Shown here: one piece after another, positions 9,926-23,600 of the stretch
How positions within the stretch are numbered: position 1 is the first letter of the stretch
Layout: every line of letters begins with the position of its first letter
Origin: Omphiscola glabra
Taxonomy: Eukaryota; Mollusca; Gastropoda; Lymnaeidae
Assembly (NCBI GenBank): GCA_964017045.1
Contig: OZ024811.1
Span: forward strand, 7,713,674 to 7,777,673
Length of the DNA: 64,000 bases
Reading direction: 5' to 3'
Notes under the pieces: generated by a model
What the model was told of the DNA's origin: nothing
Databases searched by the model: none
The model's input: only the letters and a program-made list of their open reading frames with translations
Translations under genes and position numbers: made by a program

Positions 9926-10731
9926 CAGGGATTCTTAACCTTTTTGCAGCGTTGCAGGCCCACTCCGTCTTAAATATCCCCCCAACCATATACATTATAT
10001 TATTATAAAAGTCAAAATATGAAAATAATTTAACGAAGTGGCTATTCGCACCCGGGTACCAGAAGTGAGAGGCTGGGATTCAAAAATTATTTTAAATTTT
10101 ATTGTTGGGTTTGTAAGACAAAATGAGGTATCAAATGAAAGATAATTGAATGGACTATATGTTTGTAAACTTAATTCTTCAATTTAACTAAAATAAACTA
10201 CCACCAATGAAATCCGAATAGCATTTAGTCAAAATGGACTCGGACACGCATCGCCGCCATTCGGACCAGGGTCTCATTAGAATCAATGCTATTCGGATGT
10301 CATTTGTGGTACATTTTAGTTAAACTGAAGAAGTAAGTTTACAAACGTATAGTGCATTCAATTATCTTTCATTTGATATTAAATTTGATCTTACAAACCA
10401 AACAATAAAATTTTAAATAGTTTTTAAATCCCAACCTCTCACTGCTGTTACCCGGGTGCGAATAGTCGCAGCTATAATTAAATGATTTAGTTGTCGTTGT
10501 TTTATTTCTTTAATTCAATATTACAAACAATGGGAAAAAATTAACAATACAAATATTATTAATGCCCAAACAAAATTGACCAGGAAAACATCTACTGCTG
10601 CTAATCAAAATGAATAAAATCTATATTTTAAAACAAAAAGCTAACAGCTAGCAATGGGAGCAAATGCAATTTTATGCTTTTCCACACCTCAGGGCTGGGG
10701 AGGTACTTTTACCCCTGGTTAAGAACCACTG
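9926..10731. mobile_element. hAT-like non-autonomous element, host of a nested MITE
   Basis: Left end CAGGGATTCTTAACC and right end GGTTAAGAACCACTG are inverted repeats (13 of 15 match), the classic hAT terminal form (CAGTGGTTCTTAACC). No transposase coding is inside. No 8-bp target duplication is recognisable. Its interior contains the 433-bp palindromic element at 10040-10472. It abuts the ATT tail of the retrotransposon. Confidence 0.6.
10040..10472. mobile_element. Palindromic MITE 'GCTATTCGCACCCGGGTAC', full copy
   Basis: Almost the whole 433 bp is one inverted repeat. The left end GGCTATTCGCACCCGGGTAC faces the right end GTTACCCGGGTGCGAATAGT; inside, AGAGGCTGGGATTCAAAAA, TTGTTGGGTTTGTAAGAC and TGAAAGATAATTGAATG on the left arm return reverse-complemented on the right. 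The centre carries GGACTCGGACACGCATCGCC. Three further partial copies are at 12205-12440, 21169-21447 and 31509-31586. Confidence 0.85.
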
Positions 10732-10774
10732 TTCTATTGAAATGTTTCTGACAGTGGTGCAGTAATTTGATATC

Positions 10775-10915
10775 CTTGAATGGTGAATTTCTTAAGGGTT
10801 TGTAGAGGAAGACAAAGAAAAAGATGGGAAGATAATATCAAAGAATGGACGGGATTAATATTAGGCGATGCTATGCGTAGCATCGAAGGACTACGGGACC
10901 TGATGATGATGATGA
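10775..10915 (+). pseudogene. C-terminal scrap of a non-LTR reverse transcriptase
   Basis: The plus strand encodes, up to a local end, RQRKRWEDNIKEWTGL followed by LGDAMRSIEGLRDL, the C-terminal motif of endonuclease/reverse-transcriptase ORFs, and ends in a GAT trinucleotide run (10898-10912). Only the 3' end is left, as usual for target-primed copies. Confidence 0.6.
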
Positions 10916-10924
10916 AAGGACTGT

Positions 10925-11093
10925 AGTGGACGGAGGGAATTTTTTTAAGGGGGAGGGGGTGCGCAGAGATTTGTGACGTTATATTTGAGGGGGAGTCTAA
11001 CTTTTTGTGACGATTTGTGACGATGGGGGAGGGGGGGGGGGTTAAAAAAATCGGCAAAATTTGCGTGACGTCATTTATGGATGGCCCTTGAGG
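10925..11093. mobile_element. GGCCATCCATAAATGACGTCA-family element, right part
   Basis: Ends GCGTGACGTCATTTATGGATGGCCC at 11093, the inverse of the left end at 3758. Before it come TTTTTGTGACGATTTGTGACGATGG and long G-runs. No ORF. Together with the broken copy at 3758-3848 / 5308-5335 it defines a small dispersed family. Confidence 0.6.
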
Positions 11094-12204
11094 GGCATAG
11101 GTAATGGCTTAGAATTCAGAGGTTTCCAACCTGTGGTACATGGTATAGATGGGATTGGGGGGGGGGGGGGGGTTAATGCGGTGGAACAATTTGGATTACG
11201 CAAATATTATGTTAATAATGGTGGAAAATGGCAAAAACATGTTTTACACCCGTTTATTTACAAGAAGTTATATTTCAACATTTAGCAGTATGTTACCAAC
11301 AAATTCTATCCACACAAATTTTTTCGAATAAGATTAATAATTAGAACACCGTGTGGTTGTATTTAATTTGGATGTTAATAGTTCAATTCATGTTTTCCCC
11401 TTTTTATGGCCAAATATCATATTTCAAAATTTATTTTTGAGATTCATGTTAGCTTCGTTATTAGTATAAAAAACGGAAATAACTTGTTAAATAGGAAATA
11501 AAAATCAACAAATTTCATTAGATTCATTTGATATTTAGCTAATCTATTGTTACACATTTCCCCCCGGGATGAGTTGGTGTAAGGGAAAGGGGTGCTCATA
11601 TATAAAAATTCTAATCGATGGGTACGGAAGAAAAAAGGTTTGGAACTAATGTTCTACATTTTAAAAAAAACTTAATTTTGTTGTTTTATATTCATTAGTT
11701 AAATAAACAAAGGCCTGTAAACCTATGTTTTTTTCAGAAAAAAAATTAACCGAAAGATGATATTTAATTATTTCAACAAGTAAAAGAAAATGATTACATA
11801 AATAGGATCCATTGTTGGCTCATAAGGTTAATATGCAAAATTAATTGAAACATGTTAAAAAAAGGGTTGAACTTACGATAAAGCTTTTAATTAAGATGAT
11901 TAATTAGACATAAAAAATTTGTGTAAATAAAACAATATACCGGGTATGTTAAGCTTTAAATATGATTACAAAAATACAAATTCAAACGTTTCGGCAAATA
12001 CTAATTCATTGTAAAGTATCAATTATCTTCATTATTATTTATGATTAATAATTATCTGTTGACATCTTTTTATTCCTTAATTTTTCTGAACATAATATGA
12101 ATCGTTAGTAAGCATGTAAAACGAAAACCTGTTTTTGGTTTTGAAAACGAAAACTAGTTGTTGATTTTCACAAACCAGTTGCCAATTTGTTTAAGGCTGC
12201 ACTT
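11094..12204. other. Intergenic, AT-rich, nothing recognised
   Basis: A poly-G run (11157-11171) and several poly-A/T runs; the open frames here are short and low in coding character. No RNA gene or repeat family recognised. Confidence 0.5.
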
Positions 12205-12440
12205 ATTGGTACCCGGGTACCAGAATTGAGAGGTTGGGATTAAAAAACGATTTAAAATATTGTTGGGTTTGTAAGACCAAATGAGGTATCAAATGAAAGA
12301 TAATTGAATGTACTATACGTTTGTAATCTTAATTCTTCAGTTTTACTAAAATAAACTACCACAAATGACATCCGCATTTCATTGAGTCTAATGGTACCCG
12401 GGTGCAAATGGCGGCGCTGCGTGTCCGGGTCCATTTTGAA
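12205..12440. mobile_element. Palindromic MITE, left-arm copy
   Basis: Begins TTGGTACCCGGGTACCAGAA and follows the left arm of the 10040-10472 element (GAGAGGTTGGGATT, TTGTTGGGTTTGTAAGACC, TGAAAGATAATTGAATG) to its centre (GGCGGCGCTGCGTGTCCGGG). The right arm is missing. Confidence 0.8.
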
Positions 12441-12769
12441 AGATGTTTAATCATAAAATAATCGTGTTGGTACCCTAAGATGGCGCTGGGCAGATGAGCT
12501 TAGGTTACGGTTTGTATTTGGTTCATTGCTAAATCATAATTATTAATCAATTACGTGTTACATCCTTCTCACTCCAGAGTGTGCTCTGACCCTGACGGAA
12601 TAGGCCTGTGGTTCTCAAAGCGGGTGGTATCGCCCCGGGAGGGCGTTGGAATGGCCAATGGGGCGGAAAAATGCTCAGTAGATGTAGGGAGGGGCGCTGG
12701 GACGATCTAAGGGGGTGGTAGAGAATTGATTAAGGGTTGTCCACAAAGGACGTTTGTACAAAATACGCA

Positions 12770-12920
12770 ACTGAAAAAACATTCGACCAAACTTCCGTCG
12801 ACGAAATTTCTTTCAAATAAATTTCCGGAACCATATTTTACACGTTCACTGGGCGCCATGGGCATTGGAAGAGAGGACAGTTCACCCCTGTTGGGACGGA
12901 ATTTTCGGTCAAATTCATAA
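12770..12920. mobile_element. Fragment of the fold-back element seen at 905-1215
   Basis: CATTCGACCAAACTTCCGTCG, then ACGAAATTTCTTTCAAATAA ATTTCCGGAACC matches the right arm of the element at 905-1215; a second bit (GGGACGGAATTTTCGGTCAA) lies at 12894-12913. Diverged and rearranged. Confidence 0.55.
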
Positions 12921-13261
12921 AATGTATATATTATATATATCTTATTTGTTATTTGTATACCGTATGCAATGTGGATTTCGCTAATTAGGAGTCAGCAAAA
13001 TCAAGGACCAAGCAGAAAAACAACTTTAAATTGAATCTACTCTGGTGATTGAAATAAATATTATTTATTGTTATAAATGTCGTTTTTTTAAAAACAAATA
13101 CGATTATTTATTTTAAATTTATTCAAGGTAATGCCTTGCTAGAAATGGTTATCATATGGCCGATAGGTGGAATCTAACTAGCGGGTTGCACTTTTTTCCA
13201 CACTGTATAGTTTTTAAAGACAACATGCTTTTCTCAGTGCTCACTCCCTAAGAATCGGACA

Positions 13262-13325
13262 GCACATTGCTATCGTCAGAAAACACATTGCTATCGTCAG
13301 AAAGCACATTGCTATCGTCAGAAAT
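13262..13325. repeat. 20-21-bp repeat, 3 copies
   Basis: CACATTGCTATCGTCAGAAA occurs three times in a row, inside the hAT-like element. Confidence 0.85.
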
Positions 13326-13916
13326 GCAAAAAACTTCAATGTCTCTAACCTGTTTCTAAATAAGCACCGCTCAAGTGGTCAATTTCCAAGCCCATCTAGA
13401 CATCTAGCAAGAAGAGAATGAACGACAAAGTGATAACAGATTTACCAGTTAGTGTGGTTGTTAAACTTTTCTCTAACTAAGCAAATATTTATATAAATCC
13501 AAGAGTTTTCAACTTGTTCAATTAAGTTTAAGCTTCTTGTTAAGTTACCATTGAGCCAGGTTTTGTCACCTTACTGAGGTCATCCAAAGGATTAGGAATA
13601 ATTTAGCAGTGCAAAAGTAAGTTTCTAATACTAAGTGTAACATCTGAAACATTTGCTTAGTGATTTAGTAAAGTATTCTAAAGGATATCAGTTTATGACT
13701 GAATTAATTAAAGAACTTTTTTTTTTTTACATTTAAAAATTCAATATTTTAGGCATTTACACTGTATTTTCTTATTATCTAGTAGATTTCACAACTCTGT
13801 ATGGCGTCTTGACTAAATATTTCTTTGGGGTAACTCCAAGAGGGATGTTAGAGGAGAGTATAATAGGCTCAGAGGGAGCAATGGCCAAAAAATGTTTGAG
13901 AGCCACTGGAATAGAC

Positions 13917-16199
13917 CCTTGTCTTTACACTATTTTAAAAAGGCCCCCTTAAATACAAAAAAAAGACATTTGTTATGAGTTTATTTTGTGCTTTGTACAC
14001 AAATTGTTTGTTCTTTAGTTTTCATAAGCACTTATATTTGTTGTTAGCATTCATTTGAATTTTTACTTGGCTGCTTGTTCTAAAGCTATACGTCAAAATA
14101 ACCAAACCTAACAAACAAATATTACAAAATCTTTTAACAAACAACCAGGATATATATTTACTTTTAAAAAAATTTATTTGTAATCATTCATATGAACAAG
14201 GTTATACACATGTTTGTTATTATTCTTCCTCCAAAACATCAAATGTTCCTATAAAGCATTATAAAAATATGCTCATGATAATTTGGTAATCTCCTTCTGT
14301 AGCAGTTAAACTTTTATTTAGATTAATCATCCATTTTTGTTCATGCAATTTGTTTCTTCTAAAACAGAAATGTGTATGACATGAAGATCCTATTGGACAG
14401 TGCAGGCTTTAGGTATAGGAGGCTGCCTGAGTGGCACTTTTTAAAGCCGCGCAAATTTCAGAAAAAAATAAAATAATGCTAATAAGATAAGATTTCAACT
14501 CAACCATGAATTTTAAGATGAATAAATTCTTAACCAAGAAAAGAGTTTGAAGGTTAATTGTTTGTAAACTGGATTTTGACAACCTTTACCTCTATTCAGT
14601 TAATGATCCATCTTTACTGTTATCCTCATTTGATAAAGAATGCATGAGCCTTCAATTTGCATCTAAAAATAACGATTTAGAAACACTTGCTCAGGAATGG
14701 AGGCGTGGGGGGAGAGGGGGGGTGTCCAGCATTTTCAGCCCAATCCAATGAAAAGGATTTCATGAACTAAAAGTAAAAGTCACAAAGCATAATTTAATTT
14801 CCCCATGAACTATCTACTGTTATTAGACATTTGTACTCTGAAAAACTGGCTAAAATCTATATATCTACTTTTATTCAGAGGCAGTTAAAAAGAAATATGG
14901 GGGAAAATATTGTGTGAAGGGGAACAAAACAAACTTCTTTTTAAACTAAGGCAGAAGTCACCAAAAGCGGCATTTTGAGAGTTTATTTTTATTTAGTAAG
15001 CAGATTCACAACGTTTTAAGCTGAAAATACCCCGCCCCCCTATTAATATAATGGCTCATATAATATGCTGACCTTAATTTCTCTGGCCATATGCCCCTGA
15101 TCTTACTTTAAACTTTTGAGTACTTTGAGCACCACAACTCACTCATAGCAGAGCACATACTTTTTGACAAAGTTATGGATGGGCACTATCTTGAAATTTC
15201 AATAAGTGGGTGGGATGGAGAATACAAATGAAAACATTTTCACTCTGTTATGGGAGCCATCACACATATAATCCCTTGATACGCCAATGATACAAGTACA
15301 TATTGGTGAAGCCAGTTTTTCGTGGGGGACAACTGTAGCTATACAACTGTTTAGCAGACATTATTGCAACATAATTGTGTGGTGAGCTATTTTTTGTCGA
15401 ATGGGCTTGGCTGCTGTTATCAAATGTGATTATTACTAAAATCCCCAATAACAGTTACACATGCTGAGAGAAGCTTTCAAATTAGTCTTTCAAGCATACC
15501 TAAAGATTTTTAGGTTGGTTTAGCTTCAATATGCATAGAAATAGAAATAATTGCAGAGGAGCATATTTTTCTGAAGTAAACTGGTACCAGATTTCCTATT
15601 ACAGAATTTTTTTTATTCGTTAGCCTCATTCATTTTCAAGTTCTCTGCCGAAGCAAGAAAACCATGTTTTTCTTGAATATAAACACTCTTAACCTTATAA
15701 CTATCACAAACTAACCAATTTAAGATTTACTTATTTGTATCTGTCAGGTTTATACATTGAAATTTACATCAATTTATTAATAAAGCATTTAAGTTCTTAA
15801 AAATAGATGAAAACTTGATATCAACATTTATGATACATTTTTTTTAAGGGGCAGAATTTTTATGGCCTATAGCACACAACTTCCTAAAGCCGGCACTGCT
15901 AATGGGAAGAGCACACAATAAAAAAATAATTCACAAATGAGACCATTTTTTTAAAAAACGAACACAGTATGCTCAATTACTATAGAAAATAAATGGCACT
16001 TGTTGGATCAGCTGATGGTGAACACATTCTTGTAGATGTCATAGTAAGGTTCACTGTGATCACTTAAGGTTCACTGTGATCACTTTTCAGGTGCACTGAC
16101 AGGAATATAACAAGACTGAAATACCAAACTATTAAAAAAAATAGTAATAATAAATTCCCAGTTTAATATAAAGTAATGCCCCTCTTCTTCTCATCCTTA
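13917..16199. other. Intergenic, AT-rich, no gene recognised
   Basis: No ORF with coding character and no RNA gene seen. A G-rich spot lies at 14704-14724. At 16049-16084, AAGGTTCACTGTGATCACTT is present twice in tandem. Confidence 0.5.
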
Positions 16200-16207
16200 G
16201 TCTAGAG

Positions 16208-16525
16208 CAGTGGTTGTCAACCTTTTTCTTGTGTTCACAGCACATTATCCTATGTTGTGAGTTTCTGCGGAACACAAACAAGAGTTCGCAACAAAAAATG
16301 ATAGGGGACTAATGTACTTATGTGTAAAAAGTGACACGCTCAAGGTTCTCATTAATAACTCAAAAACTTTTATAGTAAGTCGTCAGCAAATAAGTCCGCA
16401 TTAAAATAAATTTCTAAAATATCTATGATTTTTTTAAAAAACAAAATTTGGAGTGAAATAATTACTTTTACCAGCGACATCACACAATCTCATAAGTTTT
16501 GCAGGGCCCCCATTGAGAATCACTG
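16208..16525. mobile_element. Short hAT-like MITE
   Basis: Ends CAGTGGTTGTCAACC and CATTGAGAATCACTG (inverted, about 11 of 15). Flanks GTCTAGAG and GTTATGAG agree at five of eight positions and could be an old 8-bp target duplication. 318 bp, no coding capacity. Confidence 0.55.
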
Positions 16526-16864
16526 GTTATGAGTTATGCCCCCTTCTCCATTTTTGTGTGTATACAGTTATGTTCCCTTACTGTCAGTACACTATGGCCT
16601 CCACTCATGATTTTGTACACACAACCACCAGAAAAATCTATTCCATCAAATCTAAATAAATTTGTTTCCAAATATTTAATCAAGAAAATTATATCAACTC
16701 TTACATTATCAGCTATTTCATTGGCAATCATGACTAAAAAAATCCTAACAATCTTTCCACCAGTGCCCACGCACACAATAATCAAATAGAGGAAAAGAAT
16801 CTAACACACAATCTGGGCAGTGGGAACAGCATGTGGCACACGTAGATGTGTAGTTACATATCAT

Positions 16865-19800
16865 TGATTCTTTATTGACAACTATGTATTAATCATACAA
16901 CTTATTCATATGCAAAGAAAAAAAATGACCAAAATATTTTCAATATATACAATTTGTATATTTCTCACTATTTTGTACTGCATAATTAACTATATGTGAT
17001 ACAAAACAATGATTTTGTGATCGATGCATTATTTCTTGAAAATTGAGATGAATAATGAAGTATAAAACAGTGACATTTTTTTTAAAATGCTATTTTTAAA
17101 CCTCAGCCAATGAAATTGAATTTTAAAAAAACAAACAACACAAACAAAAAAACACCAGACAAAAACTGAAACATTTTTTTGGACCAATTTATGAAGTTAG
17201 GTAATAGAGTATGCCAACATATAATAAGTAGAGTTTTATGATGACATGCTTCAATTCATAGAGTAATCTCTTTTACAAGCATCAATGCAGTACAAAGTAG
17301 AGAGAAACAACATTTTAATAGGCACTATTATATTATGTCAAGTTCCACAACATGGCAAACAAAATTGATCATCAATATTTTGTGTGTATGAGTGTGCATG
17401 AATGTTGAACTCATAAGAACATGTTTTACACATTTCTCTTACCCACAGTTGACATATGAAGACTATACAACTACCAGACTATAATATTGGCAACTAAAAA
17501 ACTGTGGCCAAGATTGAACAATGTTACATACAAATCTAAATCACTTTTATCATCCATATATTGTTTACTGTACCCAAGCAGACACATCAGTATATTTGGG
17601 AAAATATACATTTTAAAGGCAAATCTGACATATTTTCTAACAAAATATATTTAAAAAAAAAAAAAAAAGAAATGTCAATGGAACTCTCTATACACACAAG
17701 ATCACAATTTAAAAAATCAGCTGACCTGTCATCGTGACAACCACACAAAGGGGAAGTTAATGAATGAACACACAAGTGATGGAACCCTTCAACTGGCCTA
17801 GTTATGTATGCCTCCAAGTTATCAGTTTCATACCCCCCAATACAAGTCTACCTAATAAGTTACAAACTGGTAACTTGACATGAACAGATCTGATGTATGC
17901 AGGCTGGCAACAAACTTTTCTTTTAATTAGATTATGACGTATACAAAATTAAAGCATTGTTTTCAACACGTATAGGTCTCTGCAATATGTCAACAGCAGC
18001 CTACAAAATGTATAAGAAACAAAAGACAAGTGATGAAGAAACCATTGGCTGTGATCTATCATAATTTTAATATGGAAGTGATATATACAGTTAAATGCCA
18101 GTGAACAGAACTATTCAATGTAATGTCTGATAAAATAAACTCAGAATTAACAAAATTAAAATTACCAATATACTTTAAAAAAAAAAATCAAAACAGTACT
18201 TATTAAATTATTTGAGGTACTATATATCACGCCAAGCAATAAAATAAAATTTGCCAGGGGACAAAACCTAACTTGTCTAAATTTGAATTTTGTAACAAAA
18301 AAGAATTTTTACATCAACACATAATTGATATAGCTAGACAATGTGCCTGAAAGCAGCTATAATAAAAAAAACAAAAGGCAATGTGTTTTCTAATGGAGCA
18401 AAATTAATTTGACCAAAGGGGCAATGAAAATATTAGACAAAGAGGTCAACAGATAATAAAATATTTCAAATAAATAATTCAAAGGTCAAAAAAGAAATCA
18501 AATTATACAATATCTTGTGATTGACTGAAGAATGGCTTTAAAAAAATAATCATGCAGCAGTTGACAACCAGTGGCATATGATCATTCAATAAAAAAATCT
18601 TTGTATCTATTGTCTCAAATATTTTAGGGAAAAATCTCTATCTGCACCTATTGACTCAAATATTTCTGGTTAAACATATTCAAATTTTGACAAACATTTC
18701 TTTTTTTGTTACTGTAGTTTTTTTGGCAAACAGGTTGTTTTTTGTCACTTGGTTGAATCTTTAGTGGTTTGTGTTTGAAACATTTCATAAAAGAAATGTT
18801 AGAATTGGTCTTAAAAAAATAAAACATGCCAATGTACAATCACTGTTTAGAGTTTATTAGAATTTACTATAAGATACTATAAAATTATACAAGGTAGAAT
18901 AAGCATAAAGAATGCTTCAATTATTTTGTACTTTAAAAAGTGATAATTCTATCTGCTTCTAACAAATCAAATGAGATTAAAAGATATTTTCACAGGAAAA
19001 TTGCCCAGTATAATGCTTTATAAACAAATGTCCAGCAGTTGGCATGTATCAACAGTCATACAAACATAAGTAAATAATAAAATGTATAACAAAGTCATAA
19101 GATTTCTAGGCTAACAAAGAACTCATAATAGAACACACCACAAACGCAATACATTCAACATCTTTGGAAATGGAACCTAAAAATGTCCAAACTTTAAGAA
19201 AATCAATGCATCTCTTGGGAAAAGCATCTTAAGAGTGTTCTGATTATGTTAAAAAATGTCAGTAGCCAAAGTACACTGCTAAAAATCACAAATAGATTCA
19301 TTCATGTCTTTCAAGCCATAATCATCACTCCAAACATTAAAAAAAATGCTTAAAATTCACCTATAATTTGAGTGGATACCCTACCCTTTTACTTGAATAA
19401 AGAACAAGTAAAAAGATAGCCCGCCCCCCATTTTAAGAAAAAATTATGCAAATGAGATATTTCATTAAAATGCTTCTAATAATGTCTAAGAGCATTACAA
19501 ATGTTCATGTGCAAAAGATGCAAATATTTCTTTTAGCAGGATTAACACATTTTACACCCCCACACTAACACAAGACATGTAAACAAAAGTGAAAGTGAAC
19601 ACATCTGAGGGAACAGATCATTCTCACAACATCAGATCATGTTAATGTCAACAGATGAAAATGAGAGACAAGTTGTAAACTTATAATTTTTTAATATACT
19701 AAAATCCAAGGGATATAATGTTACTGGAATATGATTATGCACAGCATTAATTGAAATGACACCAGCTCCGGTCTTAAAAATTTACATTTTGTTTCATTAT

Positions 19801-20631
19801 CAGAACTTCTAATTTTTATTTTATTTTACTTGATAATGATAAAAATACACAACATATTTCATGGTTGGCCATCATATAAATCACCCACCTAAAATTTTTA
19901 GGATTCAGTGAGCTTGATCAAAAAAAAATTTCTGATTACTCTCCAGGAAAACTGACTTATTAAAAATATACATTAAAAAACTTAAGGTTTTGAGATTCAT
20001 TTAATTTCTCAAATTATATCTTTTATTTAAACATGACAGCAGTTAAAAGAACAACATTCAGGAATCCACCAATCACCTTCAGTAAAAATGTTTCATCTTA
20101 GCCCCAGTTAAAAACAACAACTATGGAAGCCCATACAACCTTGAACAACTAAAAGGAATTATCCAAAAATATTTAGCAGCAAATGTCTTGTGCATTTAAA
20201 AACGGCAAATAAAAATTTGTTAACCTTTTTACCTTCATCAAATTTGTTTAAAAACTCTGTAATGATAAAGTGTCATAAATAGAATCCTTGATGAAAATTC
20301 TGACAGATCTGAATTAAAAGTGGTGAATAGTAAGAATGTTCATGGTGGCAGAAAACTAAAAGGCTGGCCATATCATGACCAAAGCATCAAGGAAAGACTT
20401 GGGGAAATTTTATTGTTTTTGTTGAAATATCTAAATCACAAAATTAAATGCTTCCCCCCATTATTAAAAGATAAAATTATGTACTCTCCTAATCATGGGA
20501 GGTAACTTGCCGAGCATTAGTTCCCTCTGGTCAGCAGTAGAGACACTGTCACAACTAGTTTAAGATCTGATATCCGTCAAGGACATTTCTGGCTGTTCAT
20601 CCGCACCATCCACACAACAGGAAAAGGGGTG
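16865..20631 (-). other. Candidate 3' untranslated region of the E-protein gene
   Basis: Between the E-protein stop codon at 20632 and the next transposon cluster lie 3.8 kb free of recognised mobile elements and G-poor on the plus strand, unlike the flanks. A minus-strand AATAAA (TTTATT at about 16870-16875) is followed by a GT-rich stretch towards 16810 and could be the polyadenylation signal. Other AATAAA motifs occur within the interval, so the true end is uncertain. No other gene is visible here. Confidence 0.3.
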
Positions 20632-20676
20632 CTACCACCCCCCATGCCAAGAACCTTTACTGGGCTCAGGTGGACA
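20632..20676 (-). CDS. TCF4: E-protein terminal coding exon
   Basis: Acceptor TTTTTTCAG before 20676, then 14 codons [14 protein letters not shown] and TAG. It joins in phase 0 to the donor AATAAG|GTCAGT at 22065. The short C-terminal tail beyond the bHLH differs from the vertebrate tails, as expected for this unconserved part. If the upstream donor is not used, translation ends in the intron after VSDF (stop near 22051), giving another C-terminus. Confidence 0.75.
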   Translation of the reverse strand, partial: CPPEPSKGSWHGGW

Positions 20677-23600
20677 CTGAAAAAATAATATAAAAGCTAG
20701 ATTGCAGTCATTGATTGCTTTAATGATATTACATTACTTAAGAAAGTGAGAGCAAGTCTTAACATGCTTCATCCGTCCCACAGTGGTTCATTATTTATAG
20801 ATTATTTTATCTAATTATAAATAATGAACCCCTGTGGAATGGATGAACCATGTACTGATCTGAAAACAGTAGGGCTACACATGAGAAGAAAAATTGTTCA
20901 ACACATTATGTCAGCTTTACTTTTGCAACTGTAACATATATGGTATGTATATATATATATATATATATATATAAAGATTACAGATAGTATGATTTGTAAC
21001 AATTATTTAGTAACCAATGCGAAAGGTTTCAGAAAGATATTTGGTCTTATCAGCAGAGCTGTTTACCCTCAAACTCCTAAAAATCATACAATATCGTCTC
21101 AAAATCGTACAATACAGTAAATTAAAAGGAAATAAATACAAATGCAGTATACATTATGTATATAACAACTACCACAAATGACATCTGAATACCATTGAGT
21201 CTAATGGGACCCGGGTGCGAATGGCGGCGCTGTGTGTCCGGGTCAAATTTGACTAATGCCATTTGGATGTCATTTGTGGTAGTTTATTTTAGTTAAACTG
21301 AAGAATTAAGTTTACAAACATATAGTCCATTCAATTATCTTTTCATTTGATACCTCATTTTGTCTAACAAACCCAACAATAATATTTTAAATAGTTTTTT
21401 AATCCAAACCTCTCACTTCTGGTACCCGGGTACAAATAGCCACTTCGTTTCCGAAAAGAAAATATTACGCCCCAAACACAGTTGCATTATATAAAAAAAT
21501 TTAGTGTAGTTATTATTATATTTTGTGCGCTATTGAACTCATTATTGAACCTTACTTTGTTTCAAACATATAGAATTATTTATAGTATACTCTCAATCCC
21601 AAATTCGCTGAATAGAAAGGAACCGAAATCAGTTCACCAGTCATACCAGAAGCGTAATATATATAAGAGATCCTTTGACACTCCCACCAATACCCCTACC
21701 CATGTGTCTCGTATGCCACAAATTTCCTTAATCAAAAACCCCCACCTCCCCATCTGTGCGTACATAATATAATGAAGGAGTGTCTCAACTTTAAAAAAAT
21801 TACAACCCATCGTTTTTTGTGGCCAGATCTTTTTTAGAAAGGGCTAGGGCTAAAACCTCCATAACTGAAAATTTATTATTAATAATTTTGTTATTTGGAA
21901 AAAAAAATCTAATTTCTTTTTCACAAGGTCTCTGAAAATCGTAGTTTTGGCGGGTCTCAGCGTACAATTGTAAAAGACATAAAAATCATACATTGTAAGC
22001 CAAAATTGTAAGAGTAAACAGATCTGTATCAGTGTCTAGCCACATGTTATCAAAAGTCACTGACCTTATTGGTCAGTCCAGGTGCTAATTCGTCAGAGGA
22101 TAAAGCCCGCCCTGGCATTTCTTCTGTCTTCTCCTCCTCTCTACGTTTTAAACATGCAGCTTTTGGATTTAAATTTCGTTCTGAAAAAATAATTTGAAAG
22201 ATATACAGATATGTAAAAGATCATAAACAAATTTAAAATAAAACTGAAAATAAAAATGAGTGTTCTTAAATGGCGAGGATAAAAAAATATTTTTTCTCAA
22301 TTAATAGGATAATAATGATACAAAAGATATAAATGTGTAGTGTTTTTGAACTCTTTTATAGTTATTTCAATATCTCGAAAGTCAATGTGGTAAAAATATC
22401 ACTGAAAAGGCAACTTAAAAAAAATGTGAGCCCCAATTTAGCTGCTCTTCTGACCTCTGACTTGACTCTCAAGGGATGTGATGACATTGACTGCCTGTTG
22501 TAATACCATTAACTTAGTCAGGGGCTGGCTGGAGTTACAGTGTAGAGTCACCATCTGACCCAGTTCTTTGAAAGCTTCATTGATATCTCTTACTCTGACC
22601 CTGTACATGGACAATAAGTTAGAAAATTCAAACATGGCAGACATGGACTAATTAACAGTAGTTATTTATACCATAATGAGAGCTTATTGAAAAATAAATA
22701 TTCAAAACCTTTTAACTATAGTTTAAATAATGTGTGTAAAAAATCATGTATCTTCTTCTTAAAATATTTTTGAAAGACTGATCTTGTATGAGCTTTTACT
22801 CTTGGTCAGGGGTGCCCGATTTATCTTCCTTCCATTTACAAATACCTCGGTTTAGAAAAAAAGTTGGAGAAAAGATAAAATCACATCAAACTAGTTTAAT
22901 TTATTCTGTCTTGTTATTTAGCATTTAGTGTTTTGCTATTTTAACATAAGGTGTAATAAAATGTGGGCCTTGAAAGGTTTACTTGCTATCAAAGTGGCCA
23001 GTGCAGCCTTTTGGGTTGGCCACCCCTGCTATAAGCTCTTCAGGCAATAAACAGTGAAATTATACAAAAAAAGTTGTGAAAATATTGGATATAAAGTTCA
23101 AAAAATTATTTTAAAAAAAATGTATTAATTTATTTAAAATGCACAAATTTTAAGTAACATACAAATAAATTATTAAAAAAACAAAACAAATGACCACAGG
23201 AGGAATAGACAACAAGCTATTTGAAATAACAGTTTGGTTGGTAGACAGGTGGAGACCAAACACTAATGGGGCCAGGTAAGGGAAGGGCATGCATCAACTA
23301 TGTCCTTTGTCACAATGTTTCAACAAAAAATATATCTGCCATCTAATAGTTATAACTTTAGATCTTATTAATATTGTGTTTTCACTCTTGAGTAGCATCA
23401 TTTGACATGTGCATCTAAATAATTAGATCAGCAATTAAAAATTATTTATTTTTAAATTGAAATAATACAAGTTGTGCAGAAGTTTCTTTTATTTAGTTTT
23501 ATATGAATTATATTTTGAACTAATGACATGGTGTTGTAAGTTTAATCATTTATTTTGTATAAAAGTTCATCCTATGAAAATTTAAGTTCCTGTATGAACA

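Larger units (their letters stand above)
12606..13908. mobile_element. hAT-like non-autonomous element with target-site duplication
   Basis: Left end CTGTGGTTCTCAAAG, right end TTTGAGAGCCACTG: inverted repeats matching at 12-13 of 15 positions. Flanks are GAATAGGC (12598-12605) and GAATAGAC (13909-13916), an 8-bp duplication with one mismatch, the length expected for hAT. The inside carries no readable transposase. A fold-back fragment (12770-12836) and a small 20-bp tandem repeat (13262-13325) are inside it. Confidence 0.75.
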
